In this document: positions 1 through 9,439 of the stretch, piece by piece
Layout: every line of letters begins with the position of its first letter
Position numbering within the stretch: the first letter of the stretch is position 1
Origin: Myxococcaceae bacterium
Lineage (GTDB): Bacteria; Myxococcota; Myxococcia; Myxococcales; Myxococcaceae
DNA length: 59,026 bases
Reading direction: 5' to 3'
NCBI GenBank assembly: GCA_016793725.1
Contig: JAEUJP010000402.1
Coordinates: 1-59,026, forward strand
The notes under the pieces: model-generated
Database searches by the model: none
Seen by the model: the letters and a program-made list of their open reading frames with translations, nothing else
What the model was told of the DNA's origin: nothing
Made by a program: the position numbers and the translations under genes

Positions 1-168
1 GAGCTCGACGAGGCTCCGGGGTTCGAGCGGTTCTTCCTGGTGGTGTCTGACGCGCCGCTCTCGACGCCGGCGGTGCTCGAGGCGGCGCGCTCGGCGGGCC
101 GGGCTGGTGAGCTGGTCTTCAAAGGTGCTGTGGTGCGTTCGCTGCTGCTGGTGAAGGAGTCACGATGA
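1..168 (+). CDS. C-terminal fragment of an unrecognised protein
   Basis: The window opens inside a reading frame that ends at a TGA overlapping the ATG of the caspase-like gene (ATGA overlap). The visible 55 residues end in ...SLLLVKESR and contain the stretch ERFFLVVSDAPLS. The family cannot be determined from this fragment. In myxobacteria, caspase-like genes are often preceded by a sigma factor and a regulatory protein with a C-terminal sensor-like domain; this tail could belong to such a protein, but that is inference from context. The 4-bp overlap indicates translational coupling with the protease. Confidence 0.6.
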   Translation, partial: ELDEAPGFERFFLVVSDAPLSTPAVLEAARSAGRAGELVFKGAVVRSLLLVKESR

Positions 169-2387
169 TTGCCGCGCTCGCAGTCTCATTGCTGCTCACG
201 CAGTCACCCGAGCTGACGCTGCGGCGGTTCGCGCTGATTGCCGGCGCGAACGAAGGGGGCGGCAACCGGGTGAGCTTAAGGTACGCGGGCTCCGATGCGC
301 GGTCGATGGCGAAGGTGCTGACGCAGCTCGGCGGAGTCGACGCGCGCGACGTGACGCTGCTCGAAGAGCCGACGCCCGAGGCGCTGAACGCGGCGCTCGA
401 CGCGCTCGACGCACGCGTGCGCGAGGCGAAGAAGGGCAAGGAGCGCATCGAGGTGTTCTTCTACTATTCGGGGCACAGCGATGAAGAAGGGCTGTTGCTC
501 CGCGGCGACCGGGTCTCGTACGCGGCGCTGAGAACGAAGCTCGACGCGCTGCCGGTCGACGTGCGGGTGGCGGTGCTCGACTCGTGTGCCTCGGGGGCGC
601 TGAACCTCTTGAAGGGCGGCGCGCCGCGGCCGTCGTTTCTGGTCGACGCGTCGTCGTCGCTGAGCGGCCACGCGTTTCTCACCTCGGCGTCGGCCGACGA
701 GGCGGCGCAAGAGTCGGAGCGGCTCAAGGCGAGCATCTTCACGCACTACTTCTTGTCGGGGCTGCGCGGGGCGGCCGATGCGACGCGCGACGGGCGGGTG
801 ACGCTGGCCGAGGCGTACCAGTATGCGTTCACCGAGACGCTCTCGCGCACGACGACGACGCGGGCGGGGCCGCAGCGCCCGAACTGGGACATTCAGCTCG
901 TGGGCACGGGCGACCTGGTGCTGACCGACCTGCGCGCGGCCGACGCGTCGCTGGTCATCGACGGCGAGCTGGGCGGGCGCGTGCACGTCTTGAGCGCGAC
1001 GGGCGGGCTGGTGGTCGAGGTGGCGAAGCCCATCGGCAAGGCGGTGGAGCTCGGGCTCGAGGTCGGCGAGTACAAGGTGGTCATCGACGACGGCGCGGGG
1101 CACGTGGGCGAGACGAAGCTGTTCTTGAAGCCGCACGCGTCGCAGCGCGTGGGCAGAGAAGCGCTGACGCCGACGTCGCTCGAGGCGACGGTGCGACGCG
1201 GTGACGAGCCGCGCTCGTACCTGCCGGTCGAGGTGGCGTTCGTGCCGCCCATCAGCATCGGCGGGTGGCGCTACCCGGCGCCGCACATCAACTTCGGGCT
1301 CGGCATTCTGGCCGTGCGAGCGGGCTCGGCGACGGGCGCGGTCATCGGCAGCGTGGGCACCTGGGTCGACGACGACATCGACGGCGCGGCGATCGGCGGC
1401 GTGCTCTTGAAGACGGGCCGGCTGCGCGGCGTGGGCATCGGCGGAGTTGCGCTGGTGACGACGGGCTCGGCGATGGGCTTCACGGCGACGACGGTGGGCG
1501 TGACGGCGGGGCGGCTGCTCGGGGTGCACGCGGCGGCGGTGAGCATCGCGTCGGGCGGCGTGGTGGGCGCGCAGGTCGCGGCGGTGAACGTGGCGGCGGG
1601 GCCGGTTCTGGGCACGCAGCTGTCGGCGGTGAACTGGGCGAGCGAGCTGGTGGGCTTTCAGGCGGGCGCGCTGAACCGGGCGAGCGACGTCATCGGCATT
1701 CAGGCGGGGGCGGCGAACGTGTCGGCGAGCTTCTTCGGCATACAGGCGGGGTCGGTGAACGTGGCCGCGGGGCCGGTGTGGGGCGCGCAGCTGGGCGTGG
1801 TGAACGTGGGCGGCGACGTGACGGGCACGCAGGTGGGCGTCATCAACATCGCGGGCCGGGTGACGGGCGCTCAAGTCGGCGTGGTGAACATCGGCAAGTC
1901 GGGCGTGCCGATTGGCCTGGTGAACATTCTGACGAACGGGCGCTACGGGGTGGCGGCGTGGGCGAACGAGACGTCGGTGGCGAACCTCGCGGTGAAGATG
2001 GGCGGCGAAAACGTGTACAGCTTCGTGGTGGCGGGGGTGAACCCGCGCGACACGAACGGGCGGCCGCTCATCAGCCTGGGCGCGGGGCTCGGGGTGCGGC
2101 TGCGGTTCGACGACTTCTACGGCGAGCTCGAGGGCTCGTTCGAGACGCTGCACCGCACGGCGCAGGGCACGAACTTCTGGGCGGGGCCGGCGTGCAGCAC
2201 GGGCTTGCGGCTCAACGTGGGCTACCAGCTGTGGGAGCACTTCGCGGTGTTCGCGGGCGCGCAGCTGCACACGCACATCACGTTCGACGGCACGCGCGAC
2301 GTGAAGACGCTGTCGCCGTGGGGGTACGACGTGTCATCGCGAGTGCGGCTGGTGCCGGGCCTGGTGTTGGGCATTCAGGTGCTGTGA
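165..2387 (+). CDS. Caspase-family protease with C-terminal LA_2272-type surface repeats
   Basis: 740 aa. An N-terminal hydrophobic segment (about residues 1-14) suggests export. Residues about 20-250 form a caspase/metacaspase (peptidase C14) domain: the catalytic His is in YYSGHSDEEG (H104) and the catalytic Cys in VLDSCASGAL (C141). After a beta-rich linker (250-360), residues about 380-600 hold roughly ten repeats of about 20 residues with the pattern G-x-Q-x-G-x-x-N-V, resembling the LA_2272 surface-repeat family known from Leptospira. The last 100 residues look like outer-membrane beta strands. The start is set by the ATGA overlap with the upstream gene. The substrate is unknown. The fusion places a caspase-like peptidase next to an envelope-associated repeat domain. 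The protease call is solid; the location is inferred. Confidence 0.85.
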   Translation: MIAALAVSLLLTQSPELTLRRFALIAGANEGGGNRVSLRYAGSDARSMAKVLTQLGGVDARDVTLLEEPTPEALNAALDALDARVREAKKGKERIEVFFYYSGHSDEEGLLLRGDRVSYAALRTKLDALPVDVRVAVLDSCASGALNLLKGGAPRPSFLVDASSSLSGHAFLTSASADEAAQESERLKASIFTHYFLSGLRGAADATRDGRVTLAEAYQYAFTETLSRTTTTRAGPQRPNWDIQLVGTGDLVLTDLRAADASLVIDGELGGRVHVLSATGGLVVEVAKPIGKAVELGLEVGEYKVVIDDGAGHVGETKLFLKPHASQRVGREALTPTSLEATVRRGDEPRSYLPVEVAFVPPISIGGWRYPAPHINFGLGILAVRAGSATGAVIGSVGTWVDDDIDGAAIGGVLLKTGRLRGVGIGGVALVTTGSAMGFTATTVGVTAGRLLGVHAAAVSIASGGVVGAQVAAVNVAAGPVLGTQLSAVNWASELVGFQAGALNRASDVIGIQAGAANVSASFFGIQAGSVNVAAGPVWGAQLGVVNVGGDVTGTQVGVINIAGRVTGAQVGVVNIGKSGVPIGLVNILTNGRYGVAAWANETSVANLAVKMGGENVYSFVVAGVNPRDTNGRPLISLGAGLGVRLRFDDFYGELEGSFETLHRTAQGTNFWAGPACSTGLRLNVGYQLWEHFAVFAGAQLHTHITFDGTRDVKTLSPWGYDVSSRVRLVPGLVLGIQVL

Positions 2388-2582
2388 GGGTCGCGGCAAA
2401 AGTTGCGTAAATTCGTACGTGAGGGAGCGGCGGGAAGAGGTGGGGCGCGCGCAGTCCACTCGGGTGTACAGAACCTGTGCAGTCTGCGTGACGGAGGAAC
2501 AGGGTGTCTCGAGACAGCGGGGGAGGCGCCCGAAGCGGATCAGGGGGTTTCGATGTAGGAGCATCGGGCACAGAGCTTGCGA

Positions 2583-2594
2583 TAGGGTCTGCTC
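2583..2594 (+). promoter_or_regulatory. Putative -10 box of a leaderless gene
   Basis: TAGGGT followed by 6 nt and then the ATG of the next gene. No Shine-Dalgarno is present. The spacing places the transcription start at or next to the A of ATG. No convincing -35 box is visible. The remainder of the 207-bp gap upstream holds nothing I recognise. Confidence 0.35.
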
Positions 2595-3068
2595 ATGTCT
2601 GACTTCGCGATCCGACGCTCTGGTGTTCCTGTGACCTCTCAAACCACTTCGGCCGGCCCGACGCCTGCGCCGACCTCGGCAGGCTCGACGCCCGGCTCGG
2701 GGTTCACGGGCGCAAGCACGTTCGAGTCGACGGCGGGCACGTCGACGCCGACCGGGGCGGGGCGCGAGATGAGTGAGATACCGCAGATTAAAGACGGGCT
2801 CGAGGTGCTGCGGGGCATGGAGGGCAACTCGGCGGCGTCGCAGGCGCTCGAAATTCTCTCGCGGAACAAAATTCCGACGAAGGCGGAGTTCGAGACGCTG
2901 ATGGGCAAAGACGGCGAGAGCGGTCTGTTGGCCGAGCTGAAGGGCTCGCTGTCTGAAGAAGATTTCAAGAAGGTTCAAGATGCGATGCAGCAGATGCAGG
3001 TGATGAAGGGCCTGGGCGAGTGGATCATGGGCCAGGTCAAAGAGATGGCCGCCAGCATCAACAAGTGA
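2595..3068 (+). CDS. Small protein with Ser/Thr/Pro-rich N-terminus and helical C-terminus
   Basis: 157 aa, not recognised. Residues 1-57 are Ser/Thr/Gly/Pro-rich and probably disordered. Residues 58-157 are predicted helical and amphipathic (for example EEDFKKVQDAMQQMQVMKG), with no Cys, no membrane span and no classical signal peptide. It is monocistronic: a 207-bp gap precedes it and a strong terminator follows. The disordered S/T/P-rich leader resembles those of several other unrecognised genes here and could be an export or interaction tag. The helical part is reminiscent of small secretion-system or chaperone-like proteins, but I cannot assign a family. Confidence 0.7.
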   Translation: MSDFAIRRSGVPVTSQTTSAGPTPAPTSAGSTPGSGFTGASTFESTAGTSTPTGAGREMSEIPQIKDGLEVLRGMEGNSAASQALEILSRNKIPTKAEFETLMGKDGESGLLAELKGSLSEEDFKKVQDAMQQMQVMKGLGEWIMGQVKEMAASINK

Positions 3069-3094
3069 CCTTCAGCTTCTCTGCTTGAACCGAG

Positions 3095-3129
3095 ACGCCG
3101 GTGGCAGCCCCACCGGCGTTTCGTTTTTT
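3095..3129 (+). terminator. Rho-independent terminator
   Basis: A perfect 10-bp stem (ACGCCGGTGG paired with CCACCGGCGT) closes a 5-nt loop and is followed by a T-rich run (TTCGTTTTTT). It lies 27 nt after the preceding stop codon. Confidence 0.85.
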
Positions 3130-3173
3130 AGGAGTGTCTGTTCGACACCCGCGCGACGAGAACCGCGACGCGC

Positions 3174-3866
<693 letters not shown>

Positions 3867-3881
3867 GGCGGTACCAACCCT

Positions 3882-5396
3882 TCAGTAGAAGATGCGCACT
3901 TCGAAGAACGCGCGAAACAGCTGCGGAAACGAGCCGTACTCGCTGATGTACTTGCCGGTCGAAGGCACCTTGGCGGCCAGCGCGTCGGGCCCCGGCGCGG
4001 GTATGAAGCCGATGAGGCTCAAGCTGAGCCACTCGGTGGTGCTCCAGGTGATGCTCGGCGTCCACAGCGTCGAGAGGTCTTGCAGGTTCATCAGCACGAC
4101 GACCTGGGCGGTGAAGTCGTCTTTGATGCGCGGCTTCTGAAAGGTGATGAACGCGTAGTGTTTGCCGGTGGGGGCGAAGTTGAACCGCGAGGGCGTCGCC
4201 TGGTCGGCGCCACCGCCACCCGCGTTCGGAATCAGGAGCCCCGCGCCGGCCGGCAGCGCGAGCCCGAAGGCGCGCGCCTGGTTGATGCCGTCGAACGCGT
4301 TGATGAGGTCTTGGTACTGGTCGGGGCGATAGCCGTCTGACTGGAAGAGGTACTCGACCGAGATGAACGAGTCGTCGTCGAACGTCTTGCGAACGCCGGC
4401 GAGGAGCTGCGTCACCCACGTCGGGTCAAAGAGGCGCGAGCGGGCGGCGAACGCGCGCTTCTGGGCGTTGCACGCGAGGGCGGCCTGAACGTCGACGACG
4501 CAGTCGTGCTCGACGAACGTGCGCGAGCTGCCCTGCTGCAAGAGGCCTTCGGCGTGCAGCTCCCAGGTGTCGAAGAAGATGCGGCTGAAGCTGGCGCCGG
4601 TGCGCACCTTGTTCTCGAAGTCGTCGAAGTACCTGTTCGAGAAGTACGCGAGCACATTGATGTCGGTGTCGGCGACGAGAAAGTAGGCGCGGGCGCCGAC
4701 GAGGTAGTGGGGCTGATCGTCCTGCTTGTCCCACTCGGGGTAGGTCACCATGCCGTAGGGAATGCCGAACGCGCTCTGCGTCACCTGCGGCGCGAACAGC
4801 AGCGTGAACGCCGACGACTCGAGCGGCACCTCGATGCGCGCGAGCCACGCGCCGGCGCGCTGAAACGTCGGGTCGGTCGGGTCTTTGCGAACGTTGAGCA
4901 GGTCGGTCGGGTTGAACGCGAGGCCCGGCCCCCAGACGATGCGCTTCTTGCCGACGAGGAAGTTGAGCCACGGCGCGGCCTCTTGCAGCACGTACGCCTC
5001 GTTGATGCTGATGAGCGGGCGGGCGGCGGCCGCGTCGCGCGTGAGCTGGTACTCTTCGACGCCCTCGTCGTTCATGTAGCGGTAGTCGAAGCCGACGAGC
5101 GCGATGGCGCTCAGGTCGACGTAGGCGAAGCCGTGCTCGTGGTAGCTGACCTTCAGCTGCCCGTTGAGCTCGGTCATGTCGAGCCACTGCGGTGAGTCGA
5201 TGGTGGGAATGAGGCCGCTCCAGCGGGAGCGGCCGTAGCCGAGGCGGTTCGAGACGTAGCCGTTGATTTCGACCTTCTTCGCGAAGGTGGGCGGCGAGGG
5301 GAGCTCTTCGGGCGCGGGGTCGGCCGCGGGCGCAGGCTCGGCGGCCGGCTCATCGGCTGACAACACGGCGACGAGGAGCAGGCCGAGCACGTTCAC
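3882..5396 (-). CDS. Putative outer-membrane beta-barrel protein (DUF1302-like role)
   Basis: 504 aa from a GTG start whose GTGA overlaps the stop of the LolA-like gene. A short hydrophobic segment (VNVLGLLLVAVLSA) acts as signal peptide, followed by a Pro/Ala/Glu-rich linker to about residue 40. The rest alternates polar and hydrophobic residues, is rich in Tyr, Trp and Phe, and ends in ...FFEVRIFY, a terminal aromatic typical of outer-membrane barrels. In analogous RND-type clusters a DUF1302 barrel sits next to a LolA-like protein; here it may be the outer-membrane receptor or exit for what the ABC permeases move. The exact family is uncertain. The reading frame stays open upstream of the GTG, but that stretch overlaps the neighbouring gene and is not coding. 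Confidence 0.75.
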   Translation of the reverse strand: MNVLGLLLVAVLSADEPAAEPAPAADPAPEELPSPPTFAKKVEINGYVSNRLGYGRSRWSGLIPTIDSPQWLDMTELNGQLKVSYHEHGFAYVDLSAIALVGFDYRYMNDEGVEEYQLTRDAAAARPLISINEAYVLQEAAPWLNFLVGKKRIVWGPGLAFNPTDLLNVRKDPTDPTFQRAGAWLARIEVPLESSAFTLLFAPQVTQSAFGIPYGMVTYPEWDKQDDQPHYLVGARAYFLVADTDINVLAYFSNRYFDDFENKVRTGASFSRIFFDTWELHAEGLLQQGSSRTFVEHDCVVDVQAALACNAQKRAFAARSRLFDPTWVTQLLAGVRKTFDDDSFISVEYLFQSDGYRPDQYQDLINAFDGINQARAFGLALPAGAGLLIPNAGGGGADQATPSRFNFAPTGKHYAFITFQKPRIKDDFTAQVVVLMNLQDLSTLWTPSITWSTTEWLSLSLIGFIPAPGPDALAAKVPSTGKYISEYGSFPQLFRAFFEVRIFY

Positions 5397-6094
5397 TTCC
5401 CGAGGTCGGCCTGGGTGAAGCGCTGCGCGGGCGGGTCGCTCTTCAGCGTCATGCGCGAGGTCTTCATCTCGCTCTTGCGCGTCTTCACGAGCTCGTTCTG
5501 CATCACGATGCGGCCAGGGCGCGTGAAGCCCTTCTCGAACTCTCTGTGCTCGCTGAAGGTGGCCGAGCGAATCATCTGGCCGCTGGTGCCGAAGTACTGG
5601 CCCTTCAGCGGCTGGTAGTCGCTCTTGCGCAGCCACAGCTTGATGGAGTCGTATGACGTCTCTTTGTGCTTCGCCTTGAGCTCGATGCACCAGGCGTCGG
5701 GCTGGCCGGCGTCGACGAGCTTGCCGTCGTAGTCGGCCGCGTAGTTCACGCGCAGCACGTCGGCGTTGTTGAAGTCGCCGCCCTGAAAGTTGTCGCGGTT
5801 CGCGACGCGCGTCGCGCGCTTCAAGTTGGGAATGTAGACCCACAGGTTGTCGCCGTTTCTGAGCATCTCTTGGCCCTTCACGGCCGAGGGCTCGCTGAAC
5901 CAGATGCGGAACTTGTCTTGGTCTTTCTTCAGGAACTTCATCGCGTACGTACGCTCGGACCCGTCTTCGCGCGTCGCCGTCATCGTCGCCTCGGCCTCGA
6001 ACGCGGCGGGGCCCATGATTTCGTCGTACTTCTTCAAGAGGTCGGCGACGTCGGGGTCGGCGGCGGCGAGCAGCGTGAGAACGAGAGCGGTCAT
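5393..6094 (-). CDS. Outer membrane lipoprotein-sorting protein (LolA-like)
   Basis: 233 aa. A short signal peptide (MTALVLTLLAAA) is followed by a LolA/LolB-type beta sheet: YDEIMGPAAFEAEATMT near the start, then REDGSERTYAMKFLKKDQDK, then the typical LRNGDNLWVYIPNLKRATRV block around residues 78-98. The family carries hydrophobic acyl cargo across the periplasm. It lies between the permeases and the barrel gene (13-bp gap upstream, 4-bp overlap downstream), which suggests the order inner-membrane extraction, periplasmic carrier, outer-membrane acceptor. The cargo could be a lipoprotein or a lipid; the sequence does not say. Confidence 0.85.
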   Translation of the reverse strand: MTALVLTLLAAADPDVADLLKKYDEIMGPAAFEAEATMTATREDGSERTYAMKFLKKDQDKFRIWFSEPSAVKGQEMLRNGDNLWVYIPNLKRATRVANRDNFQGGDFNNADVLRVNYAADYDGKLVDAGQPDAWCIELKAKHKETSYDSIKLWLRKSDYQPLKGQYFGTSGQMIRSATFSEHREFEKGFTRPGRIVMQNELVKTRKSEMKTSRMTLKSDPPAQRFTQADLGK

Positions 6095-6107
6095 GTGCGG
6101 CTTCCTT

Positions 6108-7439
6108 TCAGGCGTTGCGAAGAGCGTCGACGGGGTTCAGGCGTGAAGCGCGGCGGGCCGGCAGCGCCGAGGCGGCGAGCGCCCCGAACATCGCGGCGAT
6201 GACGGCCCCGATGACGAACGGCAACGTCACCGACGGCTGCAAGAGCGCGTGGCCCGACGTGCCGGGCATCTCGATGGGTATGCCGATGGTCGCGATGACG
6301 AAGAGCGCGAAGCGACCGACGGCCGCGCCGATGACGCCGCCGATGAGGCCGATGACGGCGGCCTCGATGATGAAGAGCTGCAGCACCTGGCGGCGGCGCA
6401 CGCCGACGGCGAGCAGCGTGCCGATCTCACGCACCCGCTCGAACACGCTCATCAACATCGTGTTCGCGATGACCGTGAGCGCGATGATGAACAGCACCAT
6501 GCTGATGGCGCTGAACACGATGTTCTGCCGGTTGATGACGTCGCGCACGAACGTGTTCAGCTCGTGCCAGCTGTGCACCTCGAACTCGGGCCCGAGCGCC
6601 GCCTGCAGCGCGAGCTTCGTCTCTTCGAGGTGGCCCAGGTCTTCGACGCCGATGGCGTACTCGGTGACGCGGCCGTCGAGGTCGATGAGCGCCTGCGCGG
6701 TCGCGAGCGGCACGGTGAGCACCCGCTTGTTCTCGAACGGCATGCTCGACACCGAGTAGCCCTTCACCTCGAGGTCGATGGCGTTGCTGCGGCCGGCCGG
6801 GCTGGTCGACTGCACGCTGACCGTGTGCCGCTTCGCGCTGGCCTTCGCCTGCCACTCGGCGATGGAGCCCGCGACGAGCGCGCCGCGCTGCGCGGCCGAC
6901 GTCGTGAGCAGGGCGTCGGTGGGCGGCAAGGGCGGCGGCACCGCCCAGCCGAAGCTCTCGCTCAGCTCGTAGCCGATGAGCACGTGGGCGCCGTCACCGG
7001 GGCTCAGGGGCTCACCACCGGCGCGCACGGTCGACTTCGCGCGTGGGCAGGCCTGGGTCTCGCGCTCGAGGTCGATGGCGCGGCCGATGAACATGGTCTG
7101 GGTGCTGCCGTTGCCCACGAGGCCGTTGAAGACGATGCGGCCGGTGACGCCCTTCACGTTGGGCACGGCCTGAATCTTCGCGATGAGCTCGGGCGTGTAG
7201 GGAATGTTGAGGCGCGTGGGCACCGACTCGATGCTGTCGACGTAGCCCTTCTTGTGCACCTGAATGGCTCCGCTGCGGCCCTCGACGACGTCGGCGACCA
7301 TCAGGCCGGCGGCGCCCGAGACGAAGCCTTTGAGCAGCATCACCATGATGACGGCGACGGTGATGGCGGCGCCGGTGATGAGGCTGCGGCGGCCGTTGCG
7401 GCCCACGTTGCGTGCTGCGAGTGCGGGGAGTCGGCTCAT
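6108..7439 (-). CDS. ABC transporter permease, FtsX/MacB family (second subunit)
   Basis: 443 aa. A transmembrane segment at about 20-45 (SLITGAAITVAVIMVMLL) is followed by a large periplasmic domain (about 50-310) and three C-terminal membrane spans (about 315-435) containing the FtsX-type block VFERVREIGTLLAVGVRR, as in LolC/LolE and MacB. It ends in LNPVDALRNA, the conserved permease tail. It lies 10 bp behind the first permease and probably forms a heterodimer with it. The periplasmic domain has a Pro-rich insertion near residue 170. Confidence 0.9.
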   Translation of the reverse strand: MSRLPALAARNVGRNGRRSLITGAAITVAVIMVMLLKGFVSGAAGLMVADVVEGRSGAIQVHKKGYVDSIESVPTRLNIPYTPELIAKIQAVPNVKGVTGRIVFNGLVGNGSTQTMFIGRAIDLERETQACPRAKSTVRAGGEPLSPGDGAHVLIGYELSESFGWAVPPPLPPTDALLTTSAAQRGALVAGSIAEWQAKASAKRHTVSVQSTSPAGRSNAIDLEVKGYSVSSMPFENKRVLTVPLATAQALIDLDGRVTEYAIGVEDLGHLEETKLALQAALGPEFEVHSWHELNTFVRDVINRQNIVFSAISMVLFIIALTVIANTMLMSVFERVREIGTLLAVGVRRRQVLQLFIIEAAVIGLIGGVIGAAVGRFALFVIATIGIPIEMPGTSGHALLQPSVTLPFVIGAVIAAMFGALAASALPARRASRLNPVDALRNA

Positions 7440-7449
7440 GGTCTTTGCC

Positions 7450-8745
7450 TCACGCGGTGGCCAGCGCTTCGACCGGGCGCAGGCGCGACGCGCGCCAGGC
7501 CGGCCAGAGGGTCGCGAGCGCGGCGCCGAGCGGCGTGCCGGCGAAGATGCCCGCGATGAAGCGTGAGGTGACGTAGGGGCGCACGATGGAGTCGACCGTC
7601 GCGCCGGGCGCAGGGAGCGGGATGCCGTGGTGGTTGAACCACGTGACCAGGGCGAGGCCGACGGCGAGGCCCAGCATGACGCCGGCGGTGCCGATGACGG
7701 CGCCCTCGAGCATGAAGAGGCGAATGATCTGCCTGCGGCGCATGCCCACGGCGAGCATGGTGCCGATCTCTCGCGTGCGCTCGAGCACCGTCATCAACAT
7801 CGCGTTCAAGATGCCGAGCAGCACGACCGCGAGGAACACGGCGCTGATGATGGAAAAGATGAAGTCCTGCGTGCCGTTCAGGCTCTTGATGAAGGGGAAG
7901 AGCTCCGACCAGGTGTGCACCTCGTAGTCGGGGCCGAGCTTCGCCTGCAGCGCGTCTTTCACGCCGTCGACCTCGCTCAGCGCGTCGACGGCGATGCCGT
8001 ACTCGGTGACGCGACCTTCCATTCGCAGCACGCGCTGGGCGATGACGAGCGGCACGAGGCCCACCCGCTTGTCGCCCGGGCTGAAGCTGGGGAAGGTGCC
8101 GCCCAGCACGACGTTCTCGCCGTTCAGCGCGCCGTCGCGGTCACCGGCGAGCAGGGCGAGCTGCTGCTCGATGGGCGGCAGCGGTGCGCCGGCTTCGTGC
8201 AGCTTCGCGTCGAGGCCGAGCGCGAAGTCGGCGTTGAGCACGAGCTCGGGGGCTTCGGGCGAGGCGGGCATGTGGCCGACCTTCACCAGGTTCGTGCGGC
8301 GGGGCGTGACCTTCGCCTCGTTCTCGGGCTCGACGGCGGTGGCGATGAAGAACGACGTCTTGCCCTGGTCGGCCTCGGGCAACATCGAGCCGTCTTCGGG
8401 CGGCGGCTGCTTGTCGGGGGTCGAGACCATGGCGCCGAACTCGATGCGAGGTGAGACGGCGATGACGTGGGGTGTGTCGGCGAGCTTCTTTCGCAGCTCG
8501 GGCGTGTCGGCCATGTCGAGCTGCAGCGGCGACGTGAGCACGTTCTGCACGTACCCCTTGTGGTGCACCTGCAGGGCGCCGATGCGGCCGCGCACGACGT
8601 TCTCGACCATCGTCTCGCGCTGGCCGTTGATGAAACCGCGCAGCGCGGTCATGCCCGTGATGCCGATGACCATCGCGGCGAGCGTGATGGCGGTGCGGCG
8701 ACGGTTGCGGCGGAGGTTACGAACGGCGAGCTTGAGCAGGGCCAT
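7450..8745 (-). CDS. ABC transporter permease, FtsX/MacB family (first subunit)
   Basis: 431 aa with the same layout as its partner: N-terminal membrane span (TAITLAAMVIGITGMTALRG), large periplasmic domain, and three C-terminal spans with the hallmark VLERTREIGTMLAVGMRRRQ and the end LRPVEALATA. LolC/E-type permeases extract acylated cargo from the outer leaflet of the inner membrane; that is the most likely mechanism here given the LolA-like neighbour. The ATG lies 25 bp after the tetR stop, and an operator-like palindrome lies between them. Confidence 0.9.
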   Translation of the reverse strand: MALLKLAVRNLRRNRRRTAITLAAMVIGITGMTALRGFINGQRETMVENVVRGRIGALQVHHKGYVQNVLTSPLQLDMADTPELRKKLADTPHVIAVSPRIEFGAMVSTPDKQPPPEDGSMLPEADQGKTSFFIATAVEPENEAKVTPRRTNLVKVGHMPASPEAPELVLNADFALGLDAKLHEAGAPLPPIEQQLALLAGDRDGALNGENVVLGGTFPSFSPGDKRVGLVPLVIAQRVLRMEGRVTEYGIAVDALSEVDGVKDALQAKLGPDYEVHTWSELFPFIKSLNGTQDFIFSIISAVFLAVVLLGILNAMLMTVLERTREIGTMLAVGMRRRQIIRLFMLEGAVIGTAGVMLGLAVGLALVTWFNHHGIPLPAPGATVDSIVRPYVTSRFIAGIFAGTPLGAALATLWPAWRASRLRPVEALATA

Positions 8746-8761
8746 GGCGCGTGACCTGAGT

Positions 8762-8773
8762 GAACGTTCGTTA
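8762..8773. promoter_or_regulatory. Operator-like palindrome in front of the first permease
   Basis: GAACG-TT-CGTTA has the same arms and spacing as GAACG-GT-CGTTC in the tetR promoter, with one mismatch at the outer edge. It overlaps the TetR stop codon and lies 17 bp before the permease ATG. It suggests that TetR also controls an internal promoter, or blocks read-through, at this point. Confidence 0.5.
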
Positions 8774-9391
8774 AGTTACTGAAGCCCAGAAGAAATCGAG
8801 ATGGGCGTCGACCTCGGCCTTGAAGCCTTTGAGGTCGGGCGGCCCCTTCGGCATGACGAGGTAGAGCACGCGGAGCATCATGAGCGGGGCCATGAAGGCG
8901 ATGGTGACGGTCATGGGGTCGCGCTTCTTGATGAGCTTGCGGCGCATCATTTCGACGAAGACGCGCGAGATGTTGCGGCGGGCTTCGAAGGCGTAGGCGG
9001 GCAGGTTGAGCACGTCGTGCTGGCCGAGGCGGGGGCCCTCGCTGAGCATGAAGCGGAACATCTTCTGCTCGCTGGGCATGCTCCAGCTCGTGATCATGAA
9101 CTGCACCACCTGCTCGAGCAGCTGGCGGGGGGGCACGGCGTCGAGCATCGCGCCGATGTCGAGCTCGGCCAGGTGCCGCGCATGGCCCGGCCCGAGCGTC
9201 TGGGCGAGGCCGTGCACGATGGCGTCTTTCGACTTGAAGTGGTGGTACAGCGCGCTCTCGCGCACGCCGACCTGCTTCGCGATGTCGCGCATCGACGTGC
9301 CGAAGAAGCCGTTTTCGGAAAAGAGGTCGAGCGCCGCGTCGAGAATGTTCTGGCGCGTGTCTCGCTCTTCGCTCTTCTTCGGGCGGCCCAT
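8771..9391 (-). CDS. TetR/AcrR family transcriptional regulator
   Basis: 206 aa. The N-terminal helix-turn-helix (residues about 13-60) is canonical: RQNILDAALDLFSENGFFGT, then SMRDIAKQVGVRESALYHHF. The C-terminal ligand domain is unassigned. It is the first gene of an operon with an envelope ABC transporter and carries a self-complementary operator in its own promoter, so it probably represses itself and the transporter until a ligand (perhaps a fatty acid or other amphiphile) binds. The promoter predicts a nearly leaderless mRNA. Confidence 0.92.
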   Translation of the reverse strand: MGRPKKSEERDTRQNILDAALDLFSENGFFGTSMRDIAKQVGVRESALYHHFKSKDAIVHGLAQTLGPGHARHLAELDIGAMLDAVPPRQLLEQVVQFMITSWSMPSEQKMFRFMLSEGPRLGQHDVLNLPAYAFEARRNISRVFVEMMRRKLIKKRDPMTVTIAFMAPLMMLRVLYLVMPKGPPDLKGFKAEVDAHLDFFWASVT

Positions 9392-9393
9392 CT

Positions 9394-9431
9394 AACGACC
9401 ATTAATAGAACGGTCGTTCAATTAACGTCAA
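9394..9431 (-). promoter_or_regulatory. tetR promoter with embedded operator
   Basis: Reading the minus strand, TTGACG (9431-9426) and TATTAA (9407-9402) form a good -35/-10 pair with an 18-nt spacer. The spacer contains the near-palindrome GAACG-N2-CGTTC (9408-9419), and an outer inverted repeat AACGACC/GGTCGTT spans 9394-9418. Only 10 nt separate the -10 box from the ATG, so the leader is a few nucleotides at most. The layout fits steric repression by TetR. Confidence 0.7.
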
Positions 9432-9439
9432 GTGGCGCG

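Noticed and set aside
276..2276. A 666-codon open frame antisense to the caspase-like gene
   Set aside because: It is Arg/His-rich, typical of the complement of a GC3-biased gene, and has no domain signature.
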